DNA of 64,000 bases from positions 470,144,001-470,208,000 of the forward strand of contig CM028136.1 of assembly GCA_016271365.2 (NCBI GenBank). Reading direction: 5' to 3'. This stretch comes from Neoceratodus forsteri (lineage: Eukaryota > Chordata > Ceratodontiformes > Ceratodontidae). Position 1 is the stretch's first letter. Each line of letters opens with the position of its first letter. Both the position numbers and the translations under genes were made by a program. Below the pieces are notes generated by a model, which did not search any database, was not told the origin of the DNA, and was given only the letters and a program-made list of their open reading frames with translations. Shown here piece after piece: positions 1 through 12,360 of the stretch.

Positions 1-1652
1 ATAAATAACTAATAGGAGCCAAGGAAGGGGGTAGGTAGACATGAGTCCTTTTTGAGAGGTAAGAGTCCTGAAGGGACTCACTAATCTGATACTTGACAAG
101 GCATTGGGACCAGAAGAAGTGCCTCTAAGGGTATTGAGGGTGCTCAGGGAGGAACTGACTACACCTCCGACAGTTCTATTTAACAGCTCACTGGGAACTG
201 GAGTAGTTCTGGGGGACTGGAGGAGGGCAGATGTAGTCACATTTCACTAAAATTGTATCAGGAAGGAGGCTGGCAATTATAGGCCAGTCAGCCTGACATC
301 AGTGGTGGGAATGTTGATGCAAACACTGCTGAAAAAAAGGATTGTGGAATATCTTGAATCCAACAGGCTACAAGACCCAAGGCAGCACAAATTCATGGTG
401 GGGGTGGGGGAGGTGGTGTCATGTCAAATGAATCTGATAGATTTGTTTGACTGGGTGACCAATGAATTAACTCAGGAAGAGCAGTAGAAGTGGCTACCTA
501 GATTTCAGTAAGGCTTTCAACACTGTTCCACACAGGAGATTAGTAACCAAGCTGGGTAGTTTAGGAATGGGTCCAAAGGTGGTAGACTCGGTAGGAAATT
601 GATTAGGGGATAGGTGACAGACAGAGGGTGGTGGTAAATGGATTTCACACTGAGAAAGGGAGGGTGACTAGTAGGGTGCCTCAGAGACTGGTCCTTTTTA
701 ATGTCTTTATAAGTGACATTACAGAGTTGCTGGAAGGGAAGGTCTGTCTCTTCTCAGATTATACCAAAACTGCAACAGGATGGACACTCCAGGGGTGGTG
801 TAAAGGATTAACAGATACCTGAGAAAACTCAAGGAGTGGTCAAAGGTATGGCAGTCAAGTTGCAATGTGAAAACATGCAAAATAATGGACTTAGGAATCA
901 GAAACCCAAGGGTGGAGTACAATATTGGTGATGTGGTATTGATGTCTACAAGGCAGGAAAGAGACCTGGGGGTAATCATACAAGATGATCTAAAGGTGGC
1001 CAAGCAGTGTGACAAGGCAGTTAGGAAAACTAGTGGGATGCTGGGCTGCATAGAAAGGGGTATCACCAGCAGAGAGGTGGAGATGCCCCTTTATAGATTG
1101 CTGGTAAGAACACACCTTGAGTAATGTGCCCCGTTCTGGAGACTACCTCTCCAGAAAGACATACAGACAGTGGAAGCTGTCCACAGGAGGGCAGCTAAAA
1201 TGGTGCAGGGTCTGCAACAAAAGCCCTATGATGAGAGATTAAACTACCTCAATATGTACACAATGGAAGAAAGGAAGCAGAAGAGGGATATGATAGAGGA
1301 CCTTTAAATAACTCATGGGGCTAAATAAAACACAGGAGGGAAGTATTTTCCAGAAAAAAAGGAGTTCAAGGACAAGGGAATTTGCTATGAAGCTGGAGGC
1401 AGGTAGATTTAGGAGAGATGTGAAAAAATATTTCTTTATAGAAAGAGTGGTGAAGGAAAGGACAGTTGTGGCATTAAAGAATGCATGAAATGGGCATAAG
1501 GGTATGTTAGTGGAAAGGAACAGGGAGGGAGAAAGAGATGGTGATCGATTAGGGTCTGCAGTGATACTGTAGGTAGGGAAAAAATGGGCAGACTGTGTGG
1601 GTGAAGCGGCCCTTACCTGCAATCATATTCTATGCTTCTATGTTTCTATATT
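1..1652 (+). mobile_element. CR1-family LINE, 5'-truncated by the window edge (reverse transcriptase and 3' end)
   Basis: Decayed 3' half of a CR1 non-LTR retrotransposon. Broken frames follow the CR1 reverse-transcriptase order: the fingers region (~80-330, ending in a form of NYRPVSLTSVV), a degraded DFSKAF segment (~500-540), the VNG and SGVPQGS equivalents (~628-700), a degraded FADD equivalent (~755-770), then the DLGVIIQDDLKV and GCIERGI segments (867-1124). The C-terminal thumb region follows to ~1500. The 3' end carries the CTATG-TTTCTATG tail at 1630-1652, which is diagnostic of CR1 and gives the plus orientation. Many stops and frameshifts mean it cannot make protein. The same family recurs at 2.3, 26.4, 46-51 and 57.8 kb. 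Confidence 0.9.
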
Positions 1653-2270
1653 TATTTTATCCACTGTTATTGTTTTATAACTATTGGGTCTGATATCAAG
1701 CAGACTCAGACCCTATATTCTCTGTATCCATGACTGTGGACTAAGGGTAAAGGAAAGGGATAGCCACTAGGGCCACCTTAGGAGTAGTTTGGGTAAGCAG
1801 ACTATATGGGTTGTTGGGCTTTTTTCTGCCAACATGTTCCATATTTCTATATTCCCATGCAGCCACATGTTCTGACATCACACCAGGTTGATACAGAGAA
1901 AGTCATAGCTGATTAACCACCCATGTAAGAAGTCATTATGCTGTCACATTAACTGAAAACAACTGTGACATCATCTGTTCAGAAAGAAGCAGCTGTCTCC
2001 CTTGTACCATTAGTCTTATGAGACTCCCAAGCAACTGCAGTATGGACAATCTCTGACCCCCAAGCAACTCACTCTATCTACTCCTCCAGGAAATGACATA
2101 TGGATTCCAAAACTAAGCCCTTGGCTAACCTGTCTCACTCCCGAACAGCCCTATGGGGTGTTATCTTGTCCTCAGGTAGGAAGCATTCTGATGCTTCAGA
2201 GTCAATATCTACCCCAAGGACAGATATGATGGGCTTGAGGCTTGCATATCTTTGGAAAAAAAAGACATGC
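1653..2270. other. No recognisable gene
   Basis: Between two CR1 fragments. Only short chance frames occur here; I see no repeat arms, tail or splice-flanked coding stretch. Confidence 0.5.
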
Positions 2271-2828
2271 CTGCACAGTACTGTGTGCAGTTTTGGAGAC
2301 CTCATCTACACAAGGACATAGACAGGATGGAAGCAGTCCAGAGGAGGGCAACTAAAATGGTGCAGGGTCTGCATCAGAAACCATATGAAGAAAAACTGAG
2401 TGAGCTTAATATGTAAACCCTTGATGAAAGGAGGGACAGAGGGGACATGATAGAAACTTTCAAGTACCTCAAGGGAATCAACAAAGTCCAGGAGGGTTGC
2501 ATCTTTCAGAAAAAGAGATGTGTAAGAACAAAGGGGCACAATTTAAAGGTAGAAGGGGGACGGCTCAGGGGTAATGTGAGGAATTTATTTTTCACAGAGA
2601 GAGTGGTGGATACATGGAACTGCCTTTCTGGGGAGGTTGTTGGGTCTAAAACAGTGAGGGAATTCAAACATGCATGGGACAGACATAAAGCAATTATAGT
2701 GGGGAGTTGCAAGAAGTAGGCTGTTGGTTAACTAGAATCTGCAGCTTATCCAGTAGGTAGGGAAATGGGCAGACTGGGTGGGCCAAGTGGTCTTTATCTG
2801 CCATCAAAGTCTATGTTTCTATGTTTCA
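2271..2828 (+). mobile_element. CR1-family LINE, 3' fragment
   Basis: A 5'-truncated CR1 copy. It begins inside the YCVQFW region of the reverse-transcriptase C-terminus (around 2280) and continues through the VQRRATKMVQGL block, METFKYLKGINKVQ (2447-2500) and FFTERVVDTWN (2585-2625), then into the 3' UTR (TGGGCAGACTGGGTGGGCC, ~2766). It ends in CTATGTTTCTATGTTTC. The conserved protein order and tail make family and orientation secure. Frames are broken between 2321 and 2447, so it is non-coding now. The start coordinate is a visual estimate. Confidence 0.92.
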
Positions 2829-4272
2829 CATGGGCAAGTGTACTAGGCTAATAGATAGGAAGTCATCCAGGTAAGGGACCACCCCTCTCAACCACTTTTC
2901 TCGGCCACTATCCACTGCAAAAACATTTTAAAACATTCAAATACTACACACACTATTGAGCACCCCACTGGCATACAATTATTCACATAGTATTGCCTTT
3001 CAGACTTCATCCTCAGAAAGTCATTGTCATCTTGGTGTACTGGAAATAACCAGGATGCATACTACATGACCAATTTATGAAACTGCCCTTAGATAGATGC
3101 AAGCTGCAGCATACAGCAGGTTGCATCACTTGGAGATGCACCTGAGATTCTGCACCCACTTCAAGAATGGCAGGAATCCTGGCACCAAAGTCCCGCAGTT
3201 TGCCACACCTGCTCCTGTGCACTAAACATATGGCACAAAGGAGGGATTTGCTGCAAGCTGTGGGGTTTTCAGGTGGCATTGGTAGCCAATGATGAAGACC
3301 TGCTGGCTAGTTGCCCTGGAGGCTGGCAAGAACATAGGGGTTGAAACTGATAACCTGAAGGGCAGGTCAGATCAGGATGGGAGGAGGAGACTGGCAACAG
3401 GCACACAACAGGGACAGTGCATGACTGCAACCATGACAGTGCGGTCCATGTTGGGGGTGGTAGCCACATGCCTGGCACCTTGGGGGGGACCCTGAGGGCA
3501 CCATTCCACTGACATCTCTGGTGCTATGGGGGTGTGGGATACAGTGGGTGGGCTGTGGCAACAGGGGGCACAAGTTCTCTCCCAGCCAGCTCTGGCTCAC
3601 GGGCTGTTAGACCAGACCTCATAAGTGTAGTACATGCCATTTTTTAAATCCTGGATGAGGCGTGTTTTCACACTTCTGGTGTGAAATTACATTTAGGCCA
3701 CTATGCTTTAAATGGTACATGTCACATTTATTAGGCAAATCATAAAACCAGTATCTTGAAAATTGAGGGTCAAAATAAAAAAAAAAAAGATAATTAACAA
3801 TCTTTGTGTACAGTGCCAGTCTTGACCCCAGCGGGTAAGCTTTGTGATCTTGTGCCATTAACTTGAGCTCAGGGGTGAGCTCAGTGATCCAGCTGGATGG
3901 GGGTGAGGGTGGAGGGATGGCGCAGTTATATGACATTCCTCCAGACAGGGAATGAAAGGTGCAGGGTTGTATGCATGGGCCTGGGTATCATATAGTAAAG
4001 ATACATTTCCTTCTGGCATAGGACCCTGCAGCTCTCCACCCATAGGTGGCAGTGGGCCCTGTACATTGGCTGACAGATGCACTTTTTGATCTGCACATCT
4101 GTATGTGTGGCTACATGGAAGTACAGGGATCACAGGCCACTGTGCTTCCACAGTCCACCTGAAAACCTAATGAATTCTTGACATCCATCACTGCTCTTCT
4201 CTAGCTAGATGGAGTCTTCCCTTGGCACAGGATATCAATTCCATCTCAAAAAGGAATGGAAATTATTTTTAT
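2829..4272. other. No recognisable gene
   Basis: Mixed-composition sequence with a short A-run near 3776-3788. The largest frames (about 100 codons on the minus strand, 3619-4151) overlap each other in several frames and show no domain I recognise. I treat them as chance. Confidence 0.5.
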
Positions 4273-4861
4273 AAACTTTGTTAATGCACCAGTTAGGCTA
4301 ACTTAATGCCACAAAAGTAGGGCAATGTGGTGTTAGGGTTTTCAACCCTAACTCCCCATCCCACCCCTAAGCAGTAAAATGAAAAAAACATTAGGGGTTG
4401 AGTCTCTGGAGTGTTGGCAAATGAGTGGTAGGGTCTTCCTTGGGGTTGTCAAGTCTAATGCTCACCCTGTTCCCTGAGCAAACAGTGTCACACATGATCT
4501 CATTTCTTCAAGAAGGACCAACAGGGCTCTGCTTGAAGAAAGCTACAAATTATGTTGACAATATGTGTTGAGACATACTTCTTTACCTTTGAAGAGTATA
4601 TCACTATGCAGAACTGACTTGGAGCTGTACCTTGTGCTTTGGGCAGGAGGCTACAGGCTGTGGGAAGGGGTGAGCATTAGGACTGACAATCCCAAGAAAG
4701 ATCCCACTGCTGATTCACCAAGACTCCAGAGACCAAAACCCTAATATTTTTCCTTTTACTGCTTGGGGGTGGGGGTTGGGAGTCATGGTTGGAAACCCTA
4801 ATGCCACATTTCCCTACTTTCGTGATGTTAAGTTACCCTAACTGGTGTATTAACAAAGTTT
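4273..4861. mobile_element. Foldback (long inverted repeat) MITE-like element, copy 1
   Basis: The left arm begins AAACTTTGTTAATGCACC. The right arm ends with its near-reverse complement, GGTGTATTAACAAAGTTT. Pairing continues inward through the 'GCCACAAAAGTAGGGCAA', 'TTAGGGTTTTCAACCC' and 'AACTCCCCATCCCACCCC' blocks, and further through 'GGTCTTCCTTGGGGTTGTCA' and the TAATGCTCACCC block, so well over 150 bp of each arm pair imperfectly. There is no coding capacity. A related copy lies at 53,902-54,242. This is a non-autonomous foldback DNA element; the superfamily is not determinable because the target duplication is unclear. Confidence 0.8.
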
Positions 4862-7800
4862 TCTACAAAGAATATATATCTCCTTGGTGCCTTTTTTATT
4901 ATACAGTGCAGTACCACTAGGATATGGTTTGGCTGCCTTGCCTTTCTCCAATGTCATGAATCAACTGTCAAATGTTCCAGAATTGTGTATGTAAGACTGT
5001 ATGCTGCTGATACAATTTTACTATTTGTGTTTCATTGCAATGCCACTTACTTATTTAACAACTATTTCCTAAGTTGCATTTGAATTGGCAGTTTTTAAAA
5101 TGCTCAAGACTGTTATAGTTACTTCAGTCATGTACAGTACACATGGTACAGGTAATTATTTATTCCCATGTCTGTGGCCATTCTAATGACTGGCAGTGTC
5201 TGTGCTGTAAAATACAATTACTACTTTATACAAGAGAACAGGGTTATGAAACATACCCTAATAAAATACTGCCACCTCACAACTAAGTTAGGCAACAATA
5301 ATTCAAAGGAGGAAGAGAAATTGACTATGCCTACTATACAAATCAGTTAATGAACTTATTGTACAGTAAATTACCTAGCAACACTTATATATAAGATGCA
5401 AATCATAATCTCTGTGTGATATAAACAGTAGATATATCTTCAAATACTTAATGTTAAATCTAAATCTGAAAGGCTGACATTTGGTGAATTTTGTTTATTA
5501 TTCATGGAACTTGCTGTCACCTTCACACCATAATATCACCTGCTTTTACATAGTCAAGAACAAACTTAAAGAACATTACAGGATGGAATGCAATCATTTT
5601 AAATATCTTGTCAACTAATATATTCTGTAACTGCCTGTGCAACTGTCCTATTTCAATTGCCTGGACGACCTCATTAATGAGATATTCCATCTCAGTGGTC
5701 ATGTTTTGTGTAAATAAAGGTAAAGAAAATAAATAAAATGACTCACTCAACAATGGAAAGACATGATGTAATTGTGGTTACACTTCTACCACATTCTGTA
5801 ATGATACAGCACAAATTATTTCATCTTGTTAGGTAGCCAAGAGATTTTGAAAGACATACTGCCATATTTCCTAACACATGCAAATTTAAAATAAATCCTT
5901 TTTCAAATGACTACAATTTTAATAATTATTTTAACAAAGCAAGTCTAGTCTAAATCTTGTAAAGGCAGTATATACATCGGCTGGATTTTTAGATATCCTC
6001 TGCATACATGTGTTTACTTGCATCATAGCTTTAGCACAGTTGTGCTTCTTGCATAAAAAAGTTAGACCACTTAAAATGTTGTGCTGAGAACCTTATGCAT
6101 GCATTAAAATAATTATGCAAGAATCTTTTTTTGCCGTAAAGTAGGTAAACTGATGCAAATGTGCCAACATGTTTCAAAATAGCAATGCAACATTTTGGCA
6201 CATTTATTTTGATACCAATACAGATGAAAATAAGGAATTTTACTGCATCAACACATTTTATCATTCTACCTGTAATTTGTCATATATTAGTTTAATCCAT
6301 CTGTGTTATTTTATAATATGTTACTTCATATTGGGAATGAAAAACACATTCATTTTCCTCTTGGAAAACATGTAATAGTTTCTTTTTTCTATATACTGAT
6401 CCTTTCTTTTACAGAGAAGTACACATTGTCCTAACTAGAGTATTAATTGTACTGATAGCAAAATAGGCATGGCTCTTTCATTTTTAAACCTGTTTTGGAG
6501 AGTGGGAACTTTTTCTATTAGAACATTAAAGTATAAATCCAACAATAAGGCATATGTAACAGAAAATATGTATGCAAATAGATGGATTTATGTCCCTATC
6601 CAAGGAACTTTAGTTACTTGTCTACTAACAATGAAAACAATGTCTGATATCATTATGACTAGTACAGTATAATAATCTCATAACTAAGGCTGTGTGCAAT
6701 TGCAAATGTTTACATCTGCATATTTCTCAAAATAGGAAAGATGTTCTCCAAAATTATCTTACATTCAATTACAGTTTCAGACATGATTTTGAAAAAATAC
6801 TAAGTCTGCAACCTGTGGAAACAAATTTTGCAAGCCTACAACTTGTGGAAAATTTTAACATGAAGAAAACAATTCTACAAGACCATAACTTGTGGAACAA
6901 AATTCCTCAAGTCCACAAAAAAAACACAGTTAAAAACTTTGGTGTAATGTTTTAATAACAATTTGCATTTTTTTTCAATGAAAAAATCCCCAGAATTCTA
7001 CATATCTTGACTTGTGGATTTTTAATTTGGTGTAGGAAACAGAAGGAAATGTGACATGAAGCCCTCACTACTCAAACTGATGATCCAGTCAAGATAATAA
7101 TTCAGAATGGATTTACTGAAGCAAAATATGCAAATAGTGATACAAGATGTGCTCCCCACAGAATCTGAAGTTTCCTTATAAACCTGCTGTTTAAAATGAT
7201 AAAACATGGTACAACTATTTTTAAAAATAATATTTTTGCCAATCCCTACATAACCAAATATTTATATTTTATTATAAGAACTAATACATTTATATAATAA
7301 TGTCTGTATGTATTTTCCTTTAGCTAATGTTGTGTATTTTTAGGACTATTTCCTGCTTAATATAATGTTGTGTATTTCTAGGGCTTTCAGTTATTGGAGA
7401 CATATATATACTGCATATATGAATGCTGTTGGGGTGTTTGGCTTTGTTCTGGCTTTAAACTTTCCTTTTGATTACACATTTTAAATGGTATAGTTGGAAT
7501 TTCATGACACTTCAATTTTTTTATTCCATAATTACTATTCTGTTGATGTGTTTAGCATTTACAGATGAAAGAATCTGTGCCCACTCTCACGTAAAGAATC
7601 CCTGCAATATTGGATGGGCTGACTTTAAAGTATTTTGCATGTCATGTAGACACAAATCTAATTGTTTTGGCTGCCAGTGCTGAATGATTCTCCTTCAGTT
7701 TGTCAGACATTTTATTTCTATGTTCATGTACTTCAGCATAATGAATGCTGTTTTCTTTTCAAGATTCTGGCTAGGACATCCCTCATGGGTGATTGTTAAT

Positions 7801-8159
7801 TCACATAGGCTTTCAGTAGGGTCAGAAGTGGACTGTGGTTGATTAGGTTCATTCACAAGAAGCATCAGTATAAAATTATCTGGCAAAAGAGTGTCTGCAA
7901 ATATATCTTAGTATTCTTGCTGTTCTCTAATATTATGTATATTATTGTTTACAAATCTGTAGCTGGATATTCACAATCAGGCTTTCAATTTCATATGAGG
8001 TATGCTTTAATTTCTGGGGATGACTGTAAAATACATTTGATTATGTATTCTGACAGTTATTTATCTCTTTAGACAGAAGAGTTTATTCCCATTTCGAATA
8101 ATTAACACAATAATACAGTACAGGTTGGAAGAGACTCTAGATCCTCTATGTCCCCCCCC

Positions 8160-8160
<1 letters not shown>
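4862..8160. other. AT-rich background, no gene seen
   Basis: About 3.3 kb of AT-rich sequence. Short frames (60-87 codons) occur at the rate expected for such composition. None shows conserved motifs, signal peptides or paired splice sites. It could be intergenic or a deep intron. Confidence 0.5.

Positions 8161-8163
<3 letters not shown>

Positions 8164-8208
<45 letters not shown>
8164..8208. repeat. (CA)n microsatellite
   Basis: About 22 uninterrupted CA dinucleotides, preceded by a C-run and ACG. Confidence 0.98.
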
Positions 8209-8814
8209 GCAGGGGTAAAATAAATGTTGTATGTTATCAAATACCTACAAATATTTAGAGATTCCCTAACAACTCTACTAATAGTGATTTCATTGGTTGT
8301 CCTGGCTTACTGTACCTTAAAGGAGTCAGGGCATTTGTCTAACTGGTAACTAGTTACAAAATGCCTATTTACAGATATGACATTCAGACAGTCATATGAT
8401 TTAAAGGTAACTGTACCTGAATAAACACTGATGTGATAAATTGCGTTTTGTATTGTTTTCTTTTTATGGATAACGTGCAATTATGTCCTTTTCATGAATC
8501 TAGTGCACTGGAGTTTTTACTATGTTGCAGGTTGTGTATAGATTAAATGCTTATCATGAGCTGTTGACCTATAAATGCATTGCTCAGAGTTCCGTATGCT
8601 AACCATGGCACAATCAAAACTTCAAATTTCTGATTACATGAATAGAATTGTGCAGAAAGTTACCATGACAACAAACAATACAAAATACTGTTTTTTCACA
8701 TCAACCTTTTGTCTAGTACATTACAGTTAGATGTGCATCATTTAGGGGTCTGAATATCTCTTTTGAACATAGAAATACTAAAAACAGTTGCTAATAAGAA
8801 ATAATTTCCCATCC

Positions 8815-9085
8815 TCTTTTGAGACCTGTACTGTCTCCATGCTCACTGTCTCCACCTGTAAGCTGTTCCATAGATTCCCCACTCTCCGGGAGAAAACCTG
8901 CCTCCTAATGATATTGCTTAATTAACATCCTCCAAACATCAGGGTGTGCCCCTGCATCATGCTAGAGGTCACAAGGTCAAACATCTCTGGCTGTTCAATA
9001 TTACTGATACCCTTGAGTTTGCAACATATTGAAATCATGTTCTATATAAGCCTCCTTTTCTGCTAGGTGAACAAGTTTTAGTGCT
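8815..9085 (-). mobile_element. CR1-like LINE fragment, antisense (reverse-transcriptase C-terminus)
   Basis: The plus strand carries the antisense signature of CR1-type C-termini: AGCTGTTCCATAGATTCCCC (antisense of a WNSLP-like block), then 'GGGTGTGCCCCTG', 'AAATCATGTTCTATATAAGC' and 'CTCCTTTTCTGCTAGGTGAA'. This is the order expected reading backwards from FFTERVV..W to the ..RGDMIE.. block. Strongly diverged; boundaries are approximate. The call rests on recalled family layout, not on an alignment. Confidence 0.6.
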
Positions 9086-10108
9086 AATATGGTCTGTTGT
9101 TTTTCATCAACTGCAGTGAACGGAGTTTTATATTATGAGTTTCAATGGGAAATCTCAAAAATACATGGTCTTTTGTCCTAACTTAAAAATCACGACTATA
9201 TAAATGAAATGACTGTAACTGATGTGAAATGAGTACCACGTGCATGTCAGCTAAGAGAGTGGAAGTGATGAGGAGGGGAGATTCTAAAATATATAAACTC
9301 ACATTGTGGCTGATATGATTCCTGTCTGCTTAGTTAAACTACAGTAGGTGTTCTAATTTATTTTCAGTAATGCAATTGATAGTTTCCTTTGTTTAGTTTA
9401 CAATGAAGAGTTTATTTCCTGACAGTAGATTTGTTTTCTGGTAAGATAGTAAAAGCCACTGGAAGAATACAACTGTTTGTGTAGCAGGTGTGAACCGCCA
9501 TCTTTCTATCCATGTGAGGATGGCATTTGGATATCTTGAATGATTAATTCAAACATTTCTTTCACATGAAACATATTTATTTAGTGTTCATGTAACAGTG
9601 CTGATTTGAAATGTTTCTTGAATGCATACACATGGTAATGTCTATTTTAATTAAAAAAATATATATTCATGGAGTGCTGCACAGAGCACATGATAGTTCA
9701 GTTATATCTACAGATCTCTGTGTGTATGCCATTGAGAAAAATGTTAATTCCATATCTCACAGGAAAACAAACAAAATATACATCAGTAGAAAGAAGTTCT
9801 AGAATTAATAGTTCAGCATATCCAAATATCATCTTCATACTGACAAAAATACCCCACTTCATTCTCACTCCAAAACCTATTTTACTCATGTACTATCATT
9901 TGTCATCTGGCCAGAAAACAAGACATTGAGATACAGAGAAAACTGATAATTTACCTCAGTCAGTAAAGCAACTTGTCCTTACAATCTGACTGTCTAGTGT
10001 ATTTTTCCATTTTGTAACTTCTATCTGTACTTGTATGTTATGTTTCAGGACTATTTTGAAAAAATAATTCACATCCTAATAATCTTTTCTTGACTTAAAA
10101 TAAAGTTT
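9086..10108. other. No recognisable gene
   Basis: AT-rich sequence with overlapping chance frames (60-86 codons, 9611-9929) on both strands and no domain match. Confidence 0.45.
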
Positions 10109-10737
10109 TACTTACTGTCAACACCCATGTCATCACTGCAGCTAATGTCAGCACTGGAGTCTGTGCCATCATAGCAGTCCATTCTGTCACGACAGCCCTA
10201 TACTGTCACCACAGCCTACTCTGCCTTTACAACAAATGCTATTAACATAACCTACATTGTCATCGTGGCCAGCTGTGTCAGTATAGCCACTCTGTCATCG
10301 CAGCCAACTATGTCACTGCAGCCCTACTCTGTCACTGTATCCCACACTTACTGCAGTCCATTCTGTCATTGCAGCCCACACTGTCACTGGAGCTCATGCT
10401 TCCACTGCAGCACAGTATGTTAGAACAACCCACTCTGACACAACAGCCCATTACCATGGTCCACGTTGCCACTGCTGCTCAAGTTGTCACTGCTGCCTGT
10501 GCTGTCATCAGAACCCTCCCTCACAGCAGCCCATTCTGTTATTGTAGCTCACACCATTACAGCAGCCTGCACTGTCACTGTTTCCCATATTGTTATCACA
10601 GCACACTGCCTCTGATGCCCATTTTGCCATCTCAGCCAACACTGTGGCAGCAACCTACATTGTTACTACAGCTTAAGCTGTCATGGCTGCCCATTCTGTC
10701 ATCTCAGTCCACACTGTCACTGCAGAAGCTGTAAAAC
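10109..10737. repeat. 18-bp minisatellite, ~34 imperfect units
   Basis: A tandem array with a consensus near CAGCCCACTCTGTCACTG. Units drift by substitution, and a few indels occur. The 18-bp unit is divisible by three, so the array leaves long frames open (121 codons at 10,369-10,734) whose product is a decaying 6-residue repeat. This is satellite sequence rather than a gene. Confidence 0.88.
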
Positions 10738-11409
10738 TGACTCTCTGCCAAGTCACCAATGAGATCCACTTTGTTCAGACACATTCATCAGCAATGGAAA
10801 TAAATGTAGTGAAATCTGGTCCAGTGCTGTATTACTGCAGCCATTCAGAAAGCATAATTTTGGTGTATCAGACAGTGCTAAGTCAAAATATATAAAACAA
10901 TATTAATTATACTATTAAGCACTGTAAATGTGATATTCAGCAGACACTGATGCAAACAACAGATGCTGGCTTGTTATACATTTCCATATCGAGCAATTCG
11001 GCTGAATCCCATAGGCACTGTACTGAAACACAGATGGAACCAAGAAATGAACCAGCAGAAACATTAACAGCAATGCACACAGCTAATCATACAATGGAAG
11101 ACGCACTTTTTTATTTCAAGATAAGCTGCACTAAGTAACGTGTGTTATGTACAAGTACAGCACATGTCAAAGCCTGTTTCAAAACCAAAATCTGTAATAA
11201 ATGATTGATGGGTTCTTCAAACATCATCATTTCTGATGATAGTGGCAGTACATCATCTTGAACTATCGGACTAGGTAACTGGATGGAAACCAGTATAAAA
11301 AGTTATAAATCAACAGAACTCTAACAAAACTCAGACAACGGAGTAGACATGAACCTGAAATACATAGTTTGTGACACTGGACAGTGTAGCAGATTAGCAG
11401 TAGGTCCAT

Positions 11410-12115
11410 TCTAGTACATTAACTCTTTAAGTGCCTTCAACCTCTCCTCATAGCCTTTGTTTCCAATAGTGCTCATCATTTTGGTGTGCCTGTGTTGCAC
11501 CCTTTAGACTGACTAACACTTCATATACAGTAGTACTCCAAATGGGGCTAGTGCTTGGCAGAAACTGTAAATTCTAAATTCTGAGAAATTACATGAAATT
11601 TCACAAATGTTGTGGAATTCACCAAAATTCATACTTTGGTGAAATCCAAATCCTCTGAATGTATTTGGCAAATTTTTACCTGCTTCACAAAATTTTCTTG
11701 CTGAATTTCAGAATGTGCACATGAACTGCGGAATGATAGTTCTGAGGAATTCCATGTTGCAGTTTAATACATCAATCTGCAATACATGTAATCCTTTCAT
11801 GGTTCTTTGATCAGTTCTGTGTAATTCCCACTGTTTAATGTATTAATCTGCAATTCATACATTCATTTCACAATTCTAAGTCAGAATTTCCCAAAAGTTG
11901 CCAAAGAGTATTCTAAAATTTCACAGGAGCAAAATCCCACATTTCACGTTAATTCTGTTGGCTGAATTTAAATTTTTGCACAGCTTTAGGTGGGGCCTGA
12001 TCAGGGCCTTGTAAAGTAGCAAGATTACTTCTCCTACTCTACTGGTCAACCCTCATTTGATGCACCCCAGCATTCAGCTGGCCCTCTTGACAGAGATGAT
12101 GCATTGCTTGTCCTA
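11410..12115 (-). mobile_element. CR1-like LINE fragment, antisense, split by a small insert
   Basis: Antisense CR1-type reverse-transcriptase C-terminus. It includes 'CCTTCAACCTCTCCTCATAG' and 'CATTTTGGTGTGCCTGTG', and resumes after the insert at 11,990 with TGGGGCCTGATCAGGGCC and TGATGCACCCCAGCATTC (antisense of the RMLGCI block). A second, parallel antisense copy starts near 12,115. Confidence 0.75.
11548..11989. mobile_element. Small MITE-like insert in the CR1 fragment
   Basis: 442 bp interrupt an otherwise continuous CR1 match. The ends form an imperfect inverted repeat: CTAGTGCTTGGCAGAAA on the left, and CTAAAGCTGTGCAAAAA when the right end is reverse-complemented. The flanks are similar (AATGGGG on the left, GGTGGGG on the right), consistent with a worn short target duplication. 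It is AT-rich and non-coding with many internal 'gAATTTcAc' variants. hAT-like size and ends are possible, but the family is not assigned. Confidence 0.55.
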
Positions 12116-12360
12116 AAACCCTTGAGTATGCAAACAATTGAGATTGTGTCCTGTCTCAACCTTCTTTTCTCCAAAGTGAACAGGATAAGAACACCCAGCC
12201 CTCCTTGTAGCCTTTATTCCCCATACTGTTAATCATATTTGGTGTGTCTGTGTTTCATCCTCTAGAATGCTTCAATGTACTTTTTGTAATGAAGAGACCA
12301 GTACTGCATGTAATCCTTCAGGTGAGGCCTGATCAAGGCCTTGTGAAGTTTCACAATCAC
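12115..12360 (-). mobile_element. CR1-like LINE, left piece of a copy split by the 10.6-kb nested insertion
   Basis: Antisense reverse-transcriptase C-terminus ('CAACCTTCTTTTCTCCAAAG', 'GTGAGGCCTGATCAAGGC'). The match stops at 12,360, and the next expected block (TGATGCACCCCAGCATTC) reappears at ~22,983. One CR1 copy is therefore divided by the intervening DNA. Confidence 0.7.

Noticed and set aside
5523..5753. Small minus-strand protein (76 codons) as a host exon
   Set aside because: No recognisable domain, no convincing splice pair, AT-rich context.
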